Origin: SW132 sp038150125
GTDB taxonomy: Bacteria; Bacteroidota; Rhodothermia; Balneolales; Balneolaceae
Direction: 5' to 3'
Assembly (NCBI RefSeq): GCF_038150125.1
Contig: NZ_JBBVMF010000003.1
Span: 248,001-312,000, forward strand
DNA: 64,000 nucleotides
In this document: one piece after another, positions 7,667 through 15,194 of the stretch
How positions within the stretch are numbered: the stretch's first letter is position 1
Layout: each line of letters begins with the position of its first letter
Translations under genes and position numbers: made by a program
Notes under the pieces: generated by a model
The model's input: the letters and a program-made list of their open reading frames with translations, nothing else
Told to the model about the DNA's origin: nothing
Databases searched by the model: none

Positions 7667-7798
7667 TTATACTTCATGCCTTTCTATCGAACCTATTACC
7701 CAATAATCAACATCATCTGGAGAAAATTTTTCGCCAACTTTTATCTCTTTATCAGGTAATATTCTTGAAATGCCTATCATACATTCAGAGTCTATCAT
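7667..7798 (-). CDS. Hypothetical 43-residue protein
   Basis: A small frame MIDSECMIGISRILPDKE... ending in GSIERHEV lies just upstream of the 111-residue cassette gene and on the same strand. It is protein-like (a glycine-rich GISRILPDKEIKVGEKFSPDD stretch typical of a folded domain), but may be the C-terminal remnant of a longer gene cut by the toxin-antitoxin insertion that begins at about 7800. No family is recognised. Confidence 0.4.
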   Translation of the reverse strand: MIDSECMIGISRILPDKEIKVGEKFSPDDVDYWVIGSIERHEV

Positions 7799-7811
7799 TT
7801 TAGATATTGTG

Positions 7812-7935
7812 TCCTCATTGTTTCATTGATGATGATGCCATTGTCATATTGGAGGTGTTCGCGAAGAAAACACAAAAGACGCCGCAGGAAGTAATTGATG
7901 TATGCAAAAAGCGGCTGGCTCGTTACAAACAGTAG
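7812..7935 (+). pseudogene. C-terminal fragment of a RelE/HigB-type toxin
   Basis: The plus frame reads CFIDDDAIVILEVFAKKTQK followed by TPQEVIDVCKKRLARYKQ and a stop. This is the last third of phage-derived Gp49-like/RelE toxins (typically ...LLHGFVKKTQKTPxxEIxxA...). No in-frame start or N-terminal two thirds exist, because the sequence to the left belongs to a minus-strand frame. The antitoxin gene starts 18 bases downstream, the usual toxin-first order of this family. The toxin is therefore inactive. Confidence 0.65.
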
Positions 7936-7953
7936 CAAGGAATAGGAAATGTC

Positions 7954-8280
7954 ATGGATAAGAAGAAACAAAAACAACTGGAAGATAAAGGATTTCTAGT
8001 AGGCTCTGCCGCAGATTTTCTGGAACTGTCGCCGGAAGAAGAAGCCTATATTGATATTCGATTGGATATCAGCAATTTGGTAAAAGCCCAACGTGCGAAA
8101 AGGGGATGGACCCAGGAATAACTCGCCCGTGCAATCGGATCAAGCCAGTCACGCATCGCCGAGCTTGAAGGGACTGATCCCGGTATTTCTCTGGATCTCA
8201 TGATTAAAGCAATTCTACGGCTTGGAACATCAAAAAAGCAGATTGGAAAACTGTTAGAAGGAGAGTTAGAACCAGCCTAA
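7954..8280 (+). pseudogene. XRE-family antitoxin with an in-frame stop
   Basis: A 108-codon frame with a TAA at 8119-8121. Before it the protein reads LSPEEEAYIDIRLDISNLVK and AQRAKRGWTQE; after it LARAIGSSQSRIAELEGTDP and ISLDLMIKAILRLG. Together these are a standard Cro/C1-type helix-turn-helix (WTQEQLARAIGSSQSRIAELE), and the stop replaces the glutamine codon CAA, so one base change explains it. It is the partner of the toxin fragment upstream. Loss of the antitoxin fits prior loss of the toxin. This pair is on the plus strand, against the direction of most cassette genes. Confidence 0.75.
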
Positions 8281-8326
8281 TTCGAAGAGTACTATACGTG
8301 GCGGCGTTTATGCAACGATGCGGGGT

Positions 8327-8647
8327 TTATTCTTTTGAGAAGTCTCTGTAGAAACCAGGACTATCCGTCGGTTTGAGTACCCTCGACTCAAAGCTACCCT
8401 TGTGTCCGTCGTTGTAGTCGATAGAAGCAGAAATTATTTTTAATTTCCCATCTTCATCGAACTCAAGATGATCATAAGTCAGGTCAATATTCTGTGATGC
8501 TAAATCTGCTTTGATCATACTAAGATCGTCTTTTGTTAATTCAGTAGTGAATTTCACATCAATGACTCCGCTACGCTCTTCGGTACAACTGTTGATGGTG
8601 ATGATGATAAAAATTGATATAAGAATGCTAAAAACCTTATTCCACAT
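8327..8647 (-). CDS. Small lipoprotein of unknown function
   Basis: A 106-residue protein with a lipoprotein signal: hydrophobic residues 4-18 and the lipobox INSC, giving a lipid-anchored Cys around residue 21. The mature part ends with LEFDEDGKLKIISASIDYND then GHKGSF and PGFYRDFSKE. I recall this pattern from C-terminal segments of some Bacteroidota BlaR1/TonB-type membrane proteins, but I cannot assign a function. It is bounded on the right by the attC-like site that holds the first intron. Confidence 0.6.
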   Translation of the reverse strand: MWNKVFSILISIFIIITINSCTEERSGVIDVKFTTELTKDDLSMIKADLASQNIDLTYDHLEFDEDGKLKIISASIDYNDGHKGSFESRVLKPTDSPGFYRDFSKE

Positions 8648-8701
8648 GATTTATTATTTGGTTTTATTTTATGTGTTGCTTCAAATTACAGCCAGCATTG
8701 G

Positions 8702-8830
8702 CATAACGGTCTGGCGTTTAACCGGTTTAGCAATTGTAAACTATTAAAGTGATAAAAAGCAGGAATTACTGCAACTCTGATGATCTTTACTATCAGCTGT
8801 GAGCGGGCAAAATCCGGTTGAAACGCTTGT
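8702..8830 (-). other. attC-like site 3, main part, interrupted by group II intron 1
   Basis: The left arm GCATAACGGTCTGGCGTTTA with ACCGGTTT is matched by AATCCGGTTGAAACGCTTGT on the right, which stops at the intron edge. The missing core half (TATAGC) is at 10736-10741, beyond the intron. Joining the two sides gives TTGTTATAGC, that is, a GTTATAG core. In minus-strand reading the site follows the DUF433/DUF5615 cassette. The stem GCGTTT-ACCGG is perfect over eleven bases apart from one bulge. Confidence 0.75.
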
Positions 8831-10735
8831 GTGTGCCCGGCATGGGTGCCTTGGCTTACAGGAATGTAAGTCATAAATCTTGAGGGTGCCACAACGTGAT
8901 CCCTCGGGAAAAGTCCCTTATGGGCCCCGCTGAGGAGCGGGGAACCATTAGCAAGTCGCAAGGGCGTTGCGGGTAACCGTAAGTCTGCCCCGAAGGTATG
9001 GCCATGCCAAAGGAAGCGAGACTGCCCCGACGGGATGCCGGTGGCACAAACTCCGGTCCTGACGAACAGGAACCGCATAAGAGGCTTGATGAACTGGACG
9101 AGCAAACACATCATTGTGACGTCCGAAACACCGCGAGGTGCATGTTCAGTAAGTAGATGCGGCAGGCATTGGAGGAAAGAAGGCATCCTTACCCGGGGAG
9201 ATCCCCGCCTTATGGTGTGGGAAGTCAGCCGACGTCATAGTAGTCCCAACTGGCTGGTTGGGATGAAGGACCGAATGTTACCAGGCATCCGATGGAGGCC
9301 AGAGTTCGGGCTCGCCAAGGATAGATGTCCTTGAGTCCGGATAGCTGCCGCTAAACGATGCCGCCTGAATAAACCAACGATGATAGAATACGTAATCCAA
9401 CAATGGAATCTGAACAAAGCCTACCAGAAGGTCTGTGCCAATAAAGGAGCAGGTGGCGTGGATGGGGTGGAAACACCCTAGCTGAAAGCTCACCTGCAAA
9501 CTCACGGCCCGACCCTGGTAGAGCACATCCGCAATGGAAGCTATCAGCCCAGCCCAATCAAAGGCGTGGAAATACCCAAATCCAACGTCAAGACACGGAT
9601 GCTCGGCATCCAGACGCTGACCGACCGGGTATCCAGCAAGCCCTGCATCAGGTGCTTGAGCCTGTATTTGAGCCGGACTTCCAGCCCCGCAGTTACGGAT
9701 TCCGCCCCAACCGCAACGCCCATCAGGCCGTGCAACAAGCCCAACGGAACATCAATGACGGCTATCAGCATGTGATAGACATTGATCTGAAGTCCTTCTT
9801 CGATCAGGTCGACCATGCCATATTGCTGGAACTGATCCACCGGAAGGTCACGTGCCGGCTGACGATGAAGCTGTTGCGAAAATTCCTGCGCGCCCGAAGC
9901 AGATCAACGGAAAACTACACAAACGCAGACAAGGAGTGCCGCAAGGCTCTCCTTTAAGTCCGCTGCTGTCCAACATTCTGCTCAATGAACTTGACAGGGA
10001 GCTGGAAAAGCGCGGGCATCGCTATGTGCGGTATGCCGACGATTTCAGCATCTACGTGCGCAGCAAACGCGCCGCCCGACGGGTAGGCAACAGCATCTAC
10101 CTGTTTCTCAGGGATGTGCTTCGCCTGCCTATCAACCGGGAGAAAAGCGGGATTCGCCGCCCCTCGACATTCGACATACTGGGCTATCATTTTGTCCCGG
10201 TATTCAAGAAAGGGGTCAGAGGTCAATATCAACTGGTGGTGAGTGCGAAGAGCAGGAAAGCCTTCAAGCGAAAGCTTAAAGAAGCTGACCCCCAAAACCA
10301 TTCCCATAAGTTTTGCCGAACGAATCCGGCGGCTCAACCGGCTGATACGAGGCTGGCTGAACTACTTCAAACTGGCCAATATCCACGGCAAATTACAAGC
10401 ACTGGATAGTTGGCTGAGGAAACGGCTGCGGTACTGCATTTGGCACCACTGGAAGAATCCGGAACGCAAACGGAAGAACCTGATGCGTCTGGGAGTAAAT
10501 CCTGAAGATGCCTATGCATGGAGTCGGACCCGGATGGGAGGCTGGCGAGTCGCTCAAAGCCCCATCCTGAAAACGACCATTACCTTAGCCAGACTGAAGA
10601 AACGGGGCTATATCGCTATGTTGGACCTCTATCACCAAATCAGGCCAACGTAACAAACCGCCGTATACGCGATCCGTACGTACGGTGGTGTGAGAGGCGC
10701 ACCGTGAGCATATTGCTCACGGCCGTCTACTCGAT
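8831..10735 (+). mobile_element. Group II intron 1, inserted in an attC site, with a broken maturase gene
   Basis: The 5' end GTGTGCCCGGCATGGGTGCC fits the GUGYG start of group II introns. Near the 3' end, GCCGTATACGCGATCCGTAC with GTACGGTGG (about 10660-10697) is a domain V hairpin, followed by a domain VI hairpin GCACCGTGAGCA...TGCTCACGG and the end CTACTCGAT. The reverse transcriptase gene sits in domain IV. The intron lies in the bottom strand of the attC core after CTTGT, opposite to the cassette genes. This is the known insertion habit of the group IIC-attC introns (target TTGTT). The exact 5' base could be two earlier because of the GTGTGTG run. Confidence 0.9.
9380..10653 (+). pseudogene. 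ltrA: Group II intron reverse transcriptase/maturase, multiply broken
   Basis: The frame starts MIEYVIQQWNLNKAYQKV, includes GAGGVDGVETP and then a TAG at 9479-9481. After KTRMLGIQTLTDRV a frameshift near 9631 leads to IQQALHQVLEPVFEPDFQP. A second near 9895 leads to QGVPQGSPLSPLLSNILLNE and the intact catalytic YVRYADDFSIYV. A third near 10285 leads to the maturase (GIIM) domain RLIRGWLNYFKLANIHG and ends GYIAMLDLYH. No H-N-H endonuclease domain follows, as in class C intron proteins. One stop and three frameshifts make it non-functional unless it is repaired. Confidence 0.9.
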
Positions 10736-10746
10736 TATAGCAACCT

Positions 10747-11079
10747 CTACTTGATTTCTAAAAATTTACCGGGTTCATAAGCCTTGATGACTGATGGTAA
10801 TTTCTCAACCAATGGAAGTAAATCTTCATAGGTATTGGTTCTCGCTTTCAGAAGCACAACCTGGATAGAAGAGGAGGGGATAGATTGTTGAAAGCTCAGA
10901 TTTTTGTCACTGGTAATAAAAACATCAAATTCTTTTTCGGCCACTGACAATAACTCTCCATTCGAAAGACTTGCCCATCCCATTTCAGGTGTGGTTTTTG
11001 CGAAGAATTCCCGATCTAATTCTTCAATTTGATACTTTAATTTTTTTGGAAGGCATTCATCCAGCAGAATCTTGATCAT
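10747..11079 (-). CDS. DUF5615 PIN-like toxin of a type II toxin-antitoxin pair
   Basis: A 110-residue protein of the DUF5615 (PIN-like, Mut7-C related) family. The N-terminal MIKILLDECLPKKL carries the family's acidic pair, and FITSDKNLSFQQ matches the later (I/V)TxDKDL motif with the second acidic site. PIN-like proteins are metal-dependent RNases, and this family is usually paired with DUF433 antitoxins, as here: the antitoxin gene is directly upstream and overlaps by four bases. The pair is flanked by two intron-bearing attC-like sites, a classical cassette setting for addiction modules. Catalytic activity is inferred, not shown. Confidence 0.85.
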   Translation of the reverse strand: MIKILLDECLPKKLKYQIEELDREFFAKTTPEMGWASLSNGELLSVAEKEFDVFITSDKNLSFQQSIPSSSIQVVLLKARTNTYEDLLPLVEKLPSVIKAYEPGKFLEIK

Positions 11080-11291
11080 TGCGGCTGAAGTAGTTGATCC
11101 TTAAATTTTTCAAGCACCTGAATAGCTTGTTGTCTGGTTACGGTGGGAAAATCTTCCAGAAATTCGTTGAGGGAATGGCCAGCCTCTAGGTATTCAAAAA
11201 AGGTGCTTACCGGGACACGGGTTCCCTTAAACACAGGTGTGCCTCCGAGAACATCATTTCGCCTTTCAATAAGATTCTTTGGAGTAGACAT
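11076..11291 (-). CDS. DUF433 antitoxin
   Basis: A 71-residue DUF433 protein. The segment GTPVFKGTRVPVSTFFEYLE is the hallmark (GxPxxxGTRVxV), and the remainder is a winged helix-turn-helix-like region (LNEFLEDFPTVTRQQAIQVL). DUF433 proteins serve as antitoxins and probably autoregulators for PIN-like toxins. The stop overlaps the toxin start (ATGA at 11076-11079), which gives translational coupling with the antitoxin first. The start at 11291 follows a purine-rich AGAAATG. Confidence 0.85.
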   Translation of the reverse strand: MSTPKNLIERRNDVLGGTPVFKGTRVPVSTFFEYLEAGHSLNEFLEDFPTVTRQQAIQVLEKFKDQLLQPQ

Positions 11292-11401
11292 TTCTGTAGA
11301 AAAAGAATTTATCGGTTATAAAGTAATATAGTTAACGAATGGACAAGTTGGAAATTTTTGGATACGACTGCTTTAGAGTTAGGGACATATTTGTGAAGTT
11401 G

Positions 11402-11514
11402 CTATAACGGCTCCGCAAATAACCGGCACCGTTTCAGATAGTTGATGAACGTTGATTCTTAAGCTACCACAGAATACCGAAAAAGCAAGGCGGTGTCCGG
11501 TAGATTTGCCTTGT
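11402..11514 (-). other. attC-like site 4, main part, interrupted by group II intron 2
   Basis: The left arm CTATAACGGCTCCGCAAATA with ACCGGCACCG is matched on the right by CGGTGTCCGGTAGATTTGCC followed by TTGT at the intron edge. The other half of the core, TATGC, is at 12073-12077. Rejoining gives TTGTTATGC. GCAAAT, ACCGG and CACCG all pair. In minus-strand reading this is the attC of the GLUG-motif membrane protein cassette. Confidence 0.8.
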
Positions 11515-12072
11515 GTGTGCCCGGCATGGGTGCCTTGGCTTACAGTAATGTAAGTCATAAATCTTGAGGGTGAAAGTCCCTTATGGGCAGGGGTGGGACC
11601 CTGAACCATTAGCAAGCCGCAAGGGCGTTGCGGGTAACCGTAAGTCTGCCCCGAAGGTATGGACATGCCAAAGGAAGCGAGACTGCCCCGACGGGATGCC
11701 GGTGGCACAAACTCCGGTACTGACGAACAGGAACCGTATAAGAGGCTTAATGAACCGGATGAGTAAGCACATCATTGCAATGTCCAAAACACCGACAGGT
11801 GATGGCTCATTAAGTAGATACGGCAGGCATCGGGGGAAGAAGGCATCCTTACCCGGGGAACGTTGTTCTCTTAGAAATTGAATTGGGAGCAAGATTGCAA
11901 AACGTATAGTTTTCCGGCAGTCATGTAGCCCAGTATGAAAGTAGGAGATAGCTTCAACCGGTGAAAAGAGCGGTTGGGATGATGAATAACGAACCGCCGT
12001 ATACGCGATCCGTACGTACGGTGGTGTGAGAGGCGCACCGTGAGCATAATTGCTCACGGCCGTCTACTCGTT
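11515..12072 (+). mobile_element. Group II intron 2, ORF-less copy in an attC site
   Basis: It begins with the same GTGTGCCCGGCATGGGTGCC as intron 1 and follows its domain I closely to about 11860 (for example GTAAGTCTGCCCCGAAGGTA is shared). It ends with the same domain V and VI hairpins (11995-12068) and CTACTCG. The 1.3 kb that carries the reverse transcriptase in intron 1 is absent, leaving about 558 bases. It is inserted at the equivalent base of a second attC-like site in the same orientation. It could move or splice only with a maturase supplied in trans, and the only copy visible here is broken. Confidence 0.9.
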
Positions 12073-12105
12073 TATGCAACTTACTTAATTGCATTCTATA
12101 TCCAA

Positions 12106-12699
12106 TTATTCACCCTTAAAGTATTTCTTTGTATTATTCAATAGTAAATTCAACGATCTTGGTAACTTAACGGCTGCAATTTTTATTAAATTAAAGAATG
12201 ATTCATCATGAATTTTACTAAAAAATTTCAGAATTACTGCTGTTATTACTATATAGTTCGTAAGAGAGAGGAACCATAAAATAGCAACTCTCCATGGTGA
12301 AGAAATAAGTGACTGTACATAATAGATCGTAATAAAAATGCAAAGGAATACAGTTAGAAAAAAACCTCCTATAACCCATATTTTTAGAGGACAATTATAA
12401 AGAATATCATCCAACGATTCAGCAAAAAACTCTATCTCGGAATCTGACGTACTATCTTCAATCAAAGAATCACCGCTCATAGAACCTACTAATCCTCCAA
12501 CATCAGATCGTTCTGGTGAACCACGCATTCTGATTTTAACCTGTGAATGAGACCCTCTTATAGTGCCGCCCTCCATTCTTCCAACTAAGCCACCTACACT
12601 TGCTCTTGACTGATTCTTAACTAAATGAGAGGGTTTTTTCCAGAAAATTACTATAGCTGATAGAAGAATTAGGCAAGCTAAAAGAATAATCTCAATCAT
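12106..12699 (-). CDS. Membrane protein with two GLUG-like motifs (cassette cargo)
   Basis: A 197-residue protein. Residues 3-20 form an N-terminal membrane anchor. Then come two repeats of the form VGGLVGRMEGGTIRGSHSQV and VGGLVGSMSGDSLIEDSTSD, which match the GLUG motif of bacterial surface proteins. Two further membrane segments lie around residues 108-130 and 138-160, followed by a basic amphipathic tail. GLUG repeats are normally found in large adhesins or proteases; here only two are held in a small membrane protein. The function is unknown. It is preceded and followed by attC-like sites. Confidence 0.65.
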   Translation of the reverse strand: MIEIILLACLILLSAIVIFWKKPSHLVKNQSRASVGGLVGRMEGGTIRGSHSQVKIRMRGSPERSDVGGLVGSMSGDSLIEDSTSDSEIEFFAESLDDILYNCPLKIWVIGGFFLTVFLCIFITIYYVQSLISSPWRVAILWFLSLTNYIVITAVILKFFSKIHDESFFNLIKIAAVKLPRSLNLLLNNTKKYFKGE

Positions 12700-12741
12700 T
12701 AGTATTCCATTTTTTGTGTAAATGAAAAATATTTCGTTGAT

Positions 12742-12830
12742 GCATAACGGCTCTTGGCTTGTGCTGCCAGTCCATTTATTATTAATCGACTCCGAGCCCT
12801 TAACTGGTCAGCACGAAGCCATGGTTATTT
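12742..12830 (-). other. attC-like integron recombination site 5, uninterrupted
   Basis: This is the cleanest site. The left arm is GCATAACGGCTCTTGGCTTGTGCTGCCAG in three parts: core ATAAC, spacer GGCTCTT, stem GGCTTGTGCTGCCAG. The right arm is CTGGTCAGCACGAAGCC, then AT and GGTTATT. The stems pair over about fourteen positions with one unpaired base on one side, the asymmetry that attC sites use for strand choice. It lies between the stop of the lipoprotein cassette and the start of the GLUG-motif cassette. Confidence 0.8.
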
Positions 12831-12868
12831 TTGATGATGACATTTATTAGCAAAACCCCAGTAATTTT

Positions 12869-13396
12869 TCACCAGATATGAAACATCAAGCTTTCGTGTC
12901 GAATAGTGTATACAAATGCAGTATCTGATCTATTAATCACATGACCTGAATACCCTAATCTAGATTCTAATCCTTCAGCCCACCAGAAATGTTTTAACTC
13001 TGTTTGATACGCATCTTCAGGTTTATCAGACACACATTCAACTGGTCGGATTCGATCAATTAACTGAATGCTTCTTCTCTTTGTCATTTCAGATAAATTA
13101 AGTTCAAAATCATCATATCTTGAGTCAAGTCCCATATATGGTACAAACTCACCGGCAGTATATTTGTCATTCATATCTATCCGAAAGCTCTTGGGACTTT
13201 CATATAAATCAAGCTCGATTTTGCACCCATTTTCTATCGCATCAAAATTCTCGAATGTCAAAACAGCCACGTAAGAGAAATCTGTAGTGTAGAACTCATA
13301 GTACTCATGTGGGTCTTCAATCGTATTGCCAGACAGTCCTGTATTTTCTTCACAAGCGACAAGAAAAATCAATAGAATGTAGAATAATCTTGTCAT
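12869..13396 (-). CDS. Lipoprotein of unknown function (cassette cargo)
   Basis: A 175-residue protein with a short lipoprotein signal MTRLFYILLIFLVACEEN; the lipobox LVAC places the lipidated Cys at residue 15. The mature domain is acidic and rich in Tyr and Phe, with no motif I recognise. It is followed 38 bases later by the cleanest attC-like site and is the right-most gene that I assign to the array. No attC-like site with convincing arms was found upstream of it. Confidence 0.6.
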   Translation of the reverse strand: MTRLFYILLIFLVACEENTGLSGNTIEDPHEYYEFYTTDFSYVAVLTFENFDAIENGCKIELDLYESPKSFRIDMNDKYTAGEFVPYMGLDSRYDDFELNLSEMTKRRSIQLIDRIRPVECVSDKPEDAYQTELKHFWWAEGLESRLGYSGHVINRSDTAFVYTIRHESLMFHIW

Positions 13397-13532
13397 ATTA
13401 TATCAGAGAATATTTTTAAGAATAACCGTCGATTTAAAAAAATAACATGTATTTATGCCGCGTTGGAAATTCGCAGAAGTGATCATCTCACATTGTACTC
13501 TACCATTTGGCGAAGGGACACTCTAAAATAAA

Positions 13533-13784
13533 TCAGGCAAATACGTCGAGCCGGCGTCCGATTCCGGCCCGGCGGGCACGAATGGTCTGCATCTCGCGTG
13601 CAGAGTCATAAGATTGGCTTGCACTGTAGCCATTTTGTTTCGTATTAATCCGGTGGTTGAATGGGAAGGGTGGGCGGTCGGAAGAATCTTCTTTTTTCTT
13701 TCTCTCTTGGAGTTCCGCTTCTCTCTTCTTGTTCAGAAGCTGGGGGATACGGTTGAGTTTTGATATTTTTGATATTAAAGCCAA
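13533..13784 (-). CDS. Hypothetical 83-residue basic protein
   Basis: An open frame with a TTG start at 13784, LISKISKLNRIPQLLNKKRE then AELQERKKKEDSSDRP. It is highly charged, probably helical at the N-terminus and disordered afterwards. I recognise no family. It lies on the same strand as and downstream of the fliA operon, separated from fliA by 383 bases, so it may be its own transcript. The rare start codon and lack of a clear RBS lower confidence. Confidence 0.4.
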   Translation of the reverse strand: MALISKISKLNRIPQLLNKKREAELQERKKKEDSSDRPPFPFNHRINTKQNGYSASQSYDSAREMQTIRARRAGIGRRLDVFA

Positions 13785-14167
13785 AACGGTCGGTCTATGA
13801 TTACCGGTACTCCGGAGTAGCGCTCATTTTTCCGGATCATAGTGATATCACCATGATTATTCTTCATCAGAATACTCATATTATCGGTTTAACCAAAGGG
13901 AACTCAACCGTTTGGCCATTAGACTTTTTTAAGGAAAGGCGGGTGCACTGAAGTGATGTGTGGTTTTGTGACAGTGGCGGGCTACAAAATTGATAATGTC
14001 ATCCCGGGCCTGAGCCGGGGTCTCTCGTTCCGGTTCAAACCATAAACCTCGCAAATAGCTAACTTTTCACTGTTGCAAATATGGGAGATCGCGGATCAAA
14101 GTCCGCGATGACGGTGGTGACACTGGCCGGTGTTAAAAAAAAGACTTCTCAAAGATCAAAAACCGAA
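13785..14167. other. Intergenic stretch downstream of fliA with short repeats
   Basis: No gene seen. The stretch TCATCCCGGGCCTGAGCCGG near 14000 and the palindromic unit at 14085-14114 are of a kind found scattered between genes in many genomes. The second recurs at 30808. Confidence 0.4.
14085..14114. repeat. Dispersed palindromic repeat, copy 1
   Basis: GAGATCGCGGATCAAAGTCC with GCGATGACGG. The core CGCGGA-TCAAAG-TCCGCG is a perfect palindrome. A near copy with two changes is at 30808-30837. Confidence 0.6.
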
Positions 14168-14932
14168 TCAATAACTTTGAAAAACCTCTTCGCCCATCAG
14201 GTCAGATTTCAGCTGAATCAGCAGCTTGCCGACGATCTGCGAGATGCGCGCTTCGGACAACTCAAGAAGCAATGCAATTTCACTCATCGTCATATCTTCG
14301 TAATAGTAGAGGGTTAAAATGAGACGGTCTCGTTCTTCAAGCTGACCAATTTTACGCTTCAGGCTTTCGGCCACTTCCTTCCGCTCCAGGTTGCTGTCGG
14401 GCGTGACGCTGTCCGGATCGGCATGAATCTCGTAATAGGTGCCGGAATCTTCATCGAACGTGTTATCGAGGGAGAGCGCATTCCGCTGCTGCACGTAGGT
14501 GAGAAGCTGTTGGTATTCGTCAAGCGTCATATCCATCTCCGTCGCAATCTCATCTTCGCTGGGTTCACGCCCAAGCTCCTGAGATTTTCGCTGGATGATC
14601 TCCTGAACCTGCCCGTAATTCTTTCGCTGTTTACGGGGAAGCTGGTCGATCTTCCGAAGATAATCAATCACGCTGCCTCTTATGCGATAGTAGGCAAATG
14701 TATTAAACTGGATATTTTTTGTGCAATCATAAGAATCCAGCGCCTGTATGAGCCCGCTGATTCCGGCACTCTCCAGATCTTCCCGCTGCGTCAGCGGCTG
14801 ATCGGGCCGGTTAATTTTGCCGATGATACTGCGAATCAGCGGCATGGATTTGCTTATAATTGAATTTCGTAATCCCGGTGCGGGATGTTTACAATATGAG
14901 TCGATGAGATCCTGTAATGATACATTACCCAT
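14168..14932 (-). CDS. fliA: RNA polymerase sigma-28 factor for flagellar genes (FliA)
   Basis: A 254-residue sigma factor of the FliA/WhiG group that directs RNA polymerase to late flagellar promoters. Region 2 reads SAGISGLIQALDSYDCTKNI and FNTFAYYRIRGSVIDYLRKI, where RIRGSVIDYLR is the group signature. Region 3 is QELGREPSEDEIATEMDM. Region 4 ends with LIDQL-type ERDRLILTLYYYEDMTMSEI and a helix-turn-helix LLELSEARISQIVGKLL. It is the last gene of the flhB-flhA-flhF-flhG operon, and its start overlaps the stop of the small membrane protein gene. Its likely targets, with good sigma-28 boxes, are the flagellin genes and fliS-fliD in this window. Confidence 0.95.
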   Translation of the reverse strand: MGNVSLQDLIDSYCKHPAPGLRNSIISKSMPLIRSIIGKINRPDQPLTQREDLESAGISGLIQALDSYDCTKNIQFNTFAYYRIRGSVIDYLRKIDQLPRKQRKNYGQVQEIIQRKSQELGREPSEDEIATEMDMTLDEYQQLLTYVQQRNALSLDNTFDEDSGTYYEIHADPDSVTPDSNLERKEVAESLKRKIGQLEERDRLILTLYYYEDMTMSEIALLLELSEARISQIVGKLLIQLKSDLMGEEVFQSY

Positions 14933-15176
14933 GGCTACCCTCCGTTTTGGTTTGTTGCTTGTTCGCTTGTTCGCCGTTTGCTTCTGATTGTGTTGATTGT
15001 GTCTGTACTGAACTCCCTCTGATTACGTTCAGGAAAAAGATTCCCAGATAGACGACGGCAAATAAAATCGTAAAGACTAAAATACTCCTGTACAGCGCTG
15101 TTCCGGTATCGGTACCCGACAATAGAAGCAGCATAAACTGGAAAAGAGAAATAACTGATATAAGCCGTATCAACAT
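14925..15176 (-). CDS. Small two-helix membrane protein between flhG and fliA
   Basis: An 83-residue protein with hydrophobic segments at about residues 4-20 and 30-50 and a disordered Q/T/E-rich tail (QSTQSEANGEQANKQQTKTE). Its stop overlaps the fliA start by eight bases and its start lies 18 bases after the flhG stop, so it is part of the flagellar operon. No known flagellar protein fits by sequence. A membrane role near the export gate is a guess from context only. Confidence 0.65.
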   Translation of the reverse strand: MLIRLISVISLFQFMLLLLSGTDTGTALYRSILVFTILFAVVYLGIFFLNVIRGSSVQTQSTQSEANGEQANKQQTKTEGSHG

Positions 15177-15194
15177 GAGTATCTGTCTTAAAGG

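Noticed and set aside
8281..8326. GCATAAAC/GTTGCATAAACGCC segment between the XRE pseudogene and the small lipoprotein gene, as an attC half
   Set aside because: It has core-like text but no second arm within reach. The insertion of the toxin-antitoxin module may have destroyed it; the evidence is too thin to call.
9652..9957. Separate small proteins within intron 1
   Set aside because: These open frames are pieces of one frameshifted reverse transcriptase and are merged into a single pseudogene.
13430..13530. Possible attC after the 83-residue gene and before the right-most lipoprotein cassette
   Set aside because: ATAACATG and TTTGGCGAAGGG show only short, poor pairing and no clear core on the right side.
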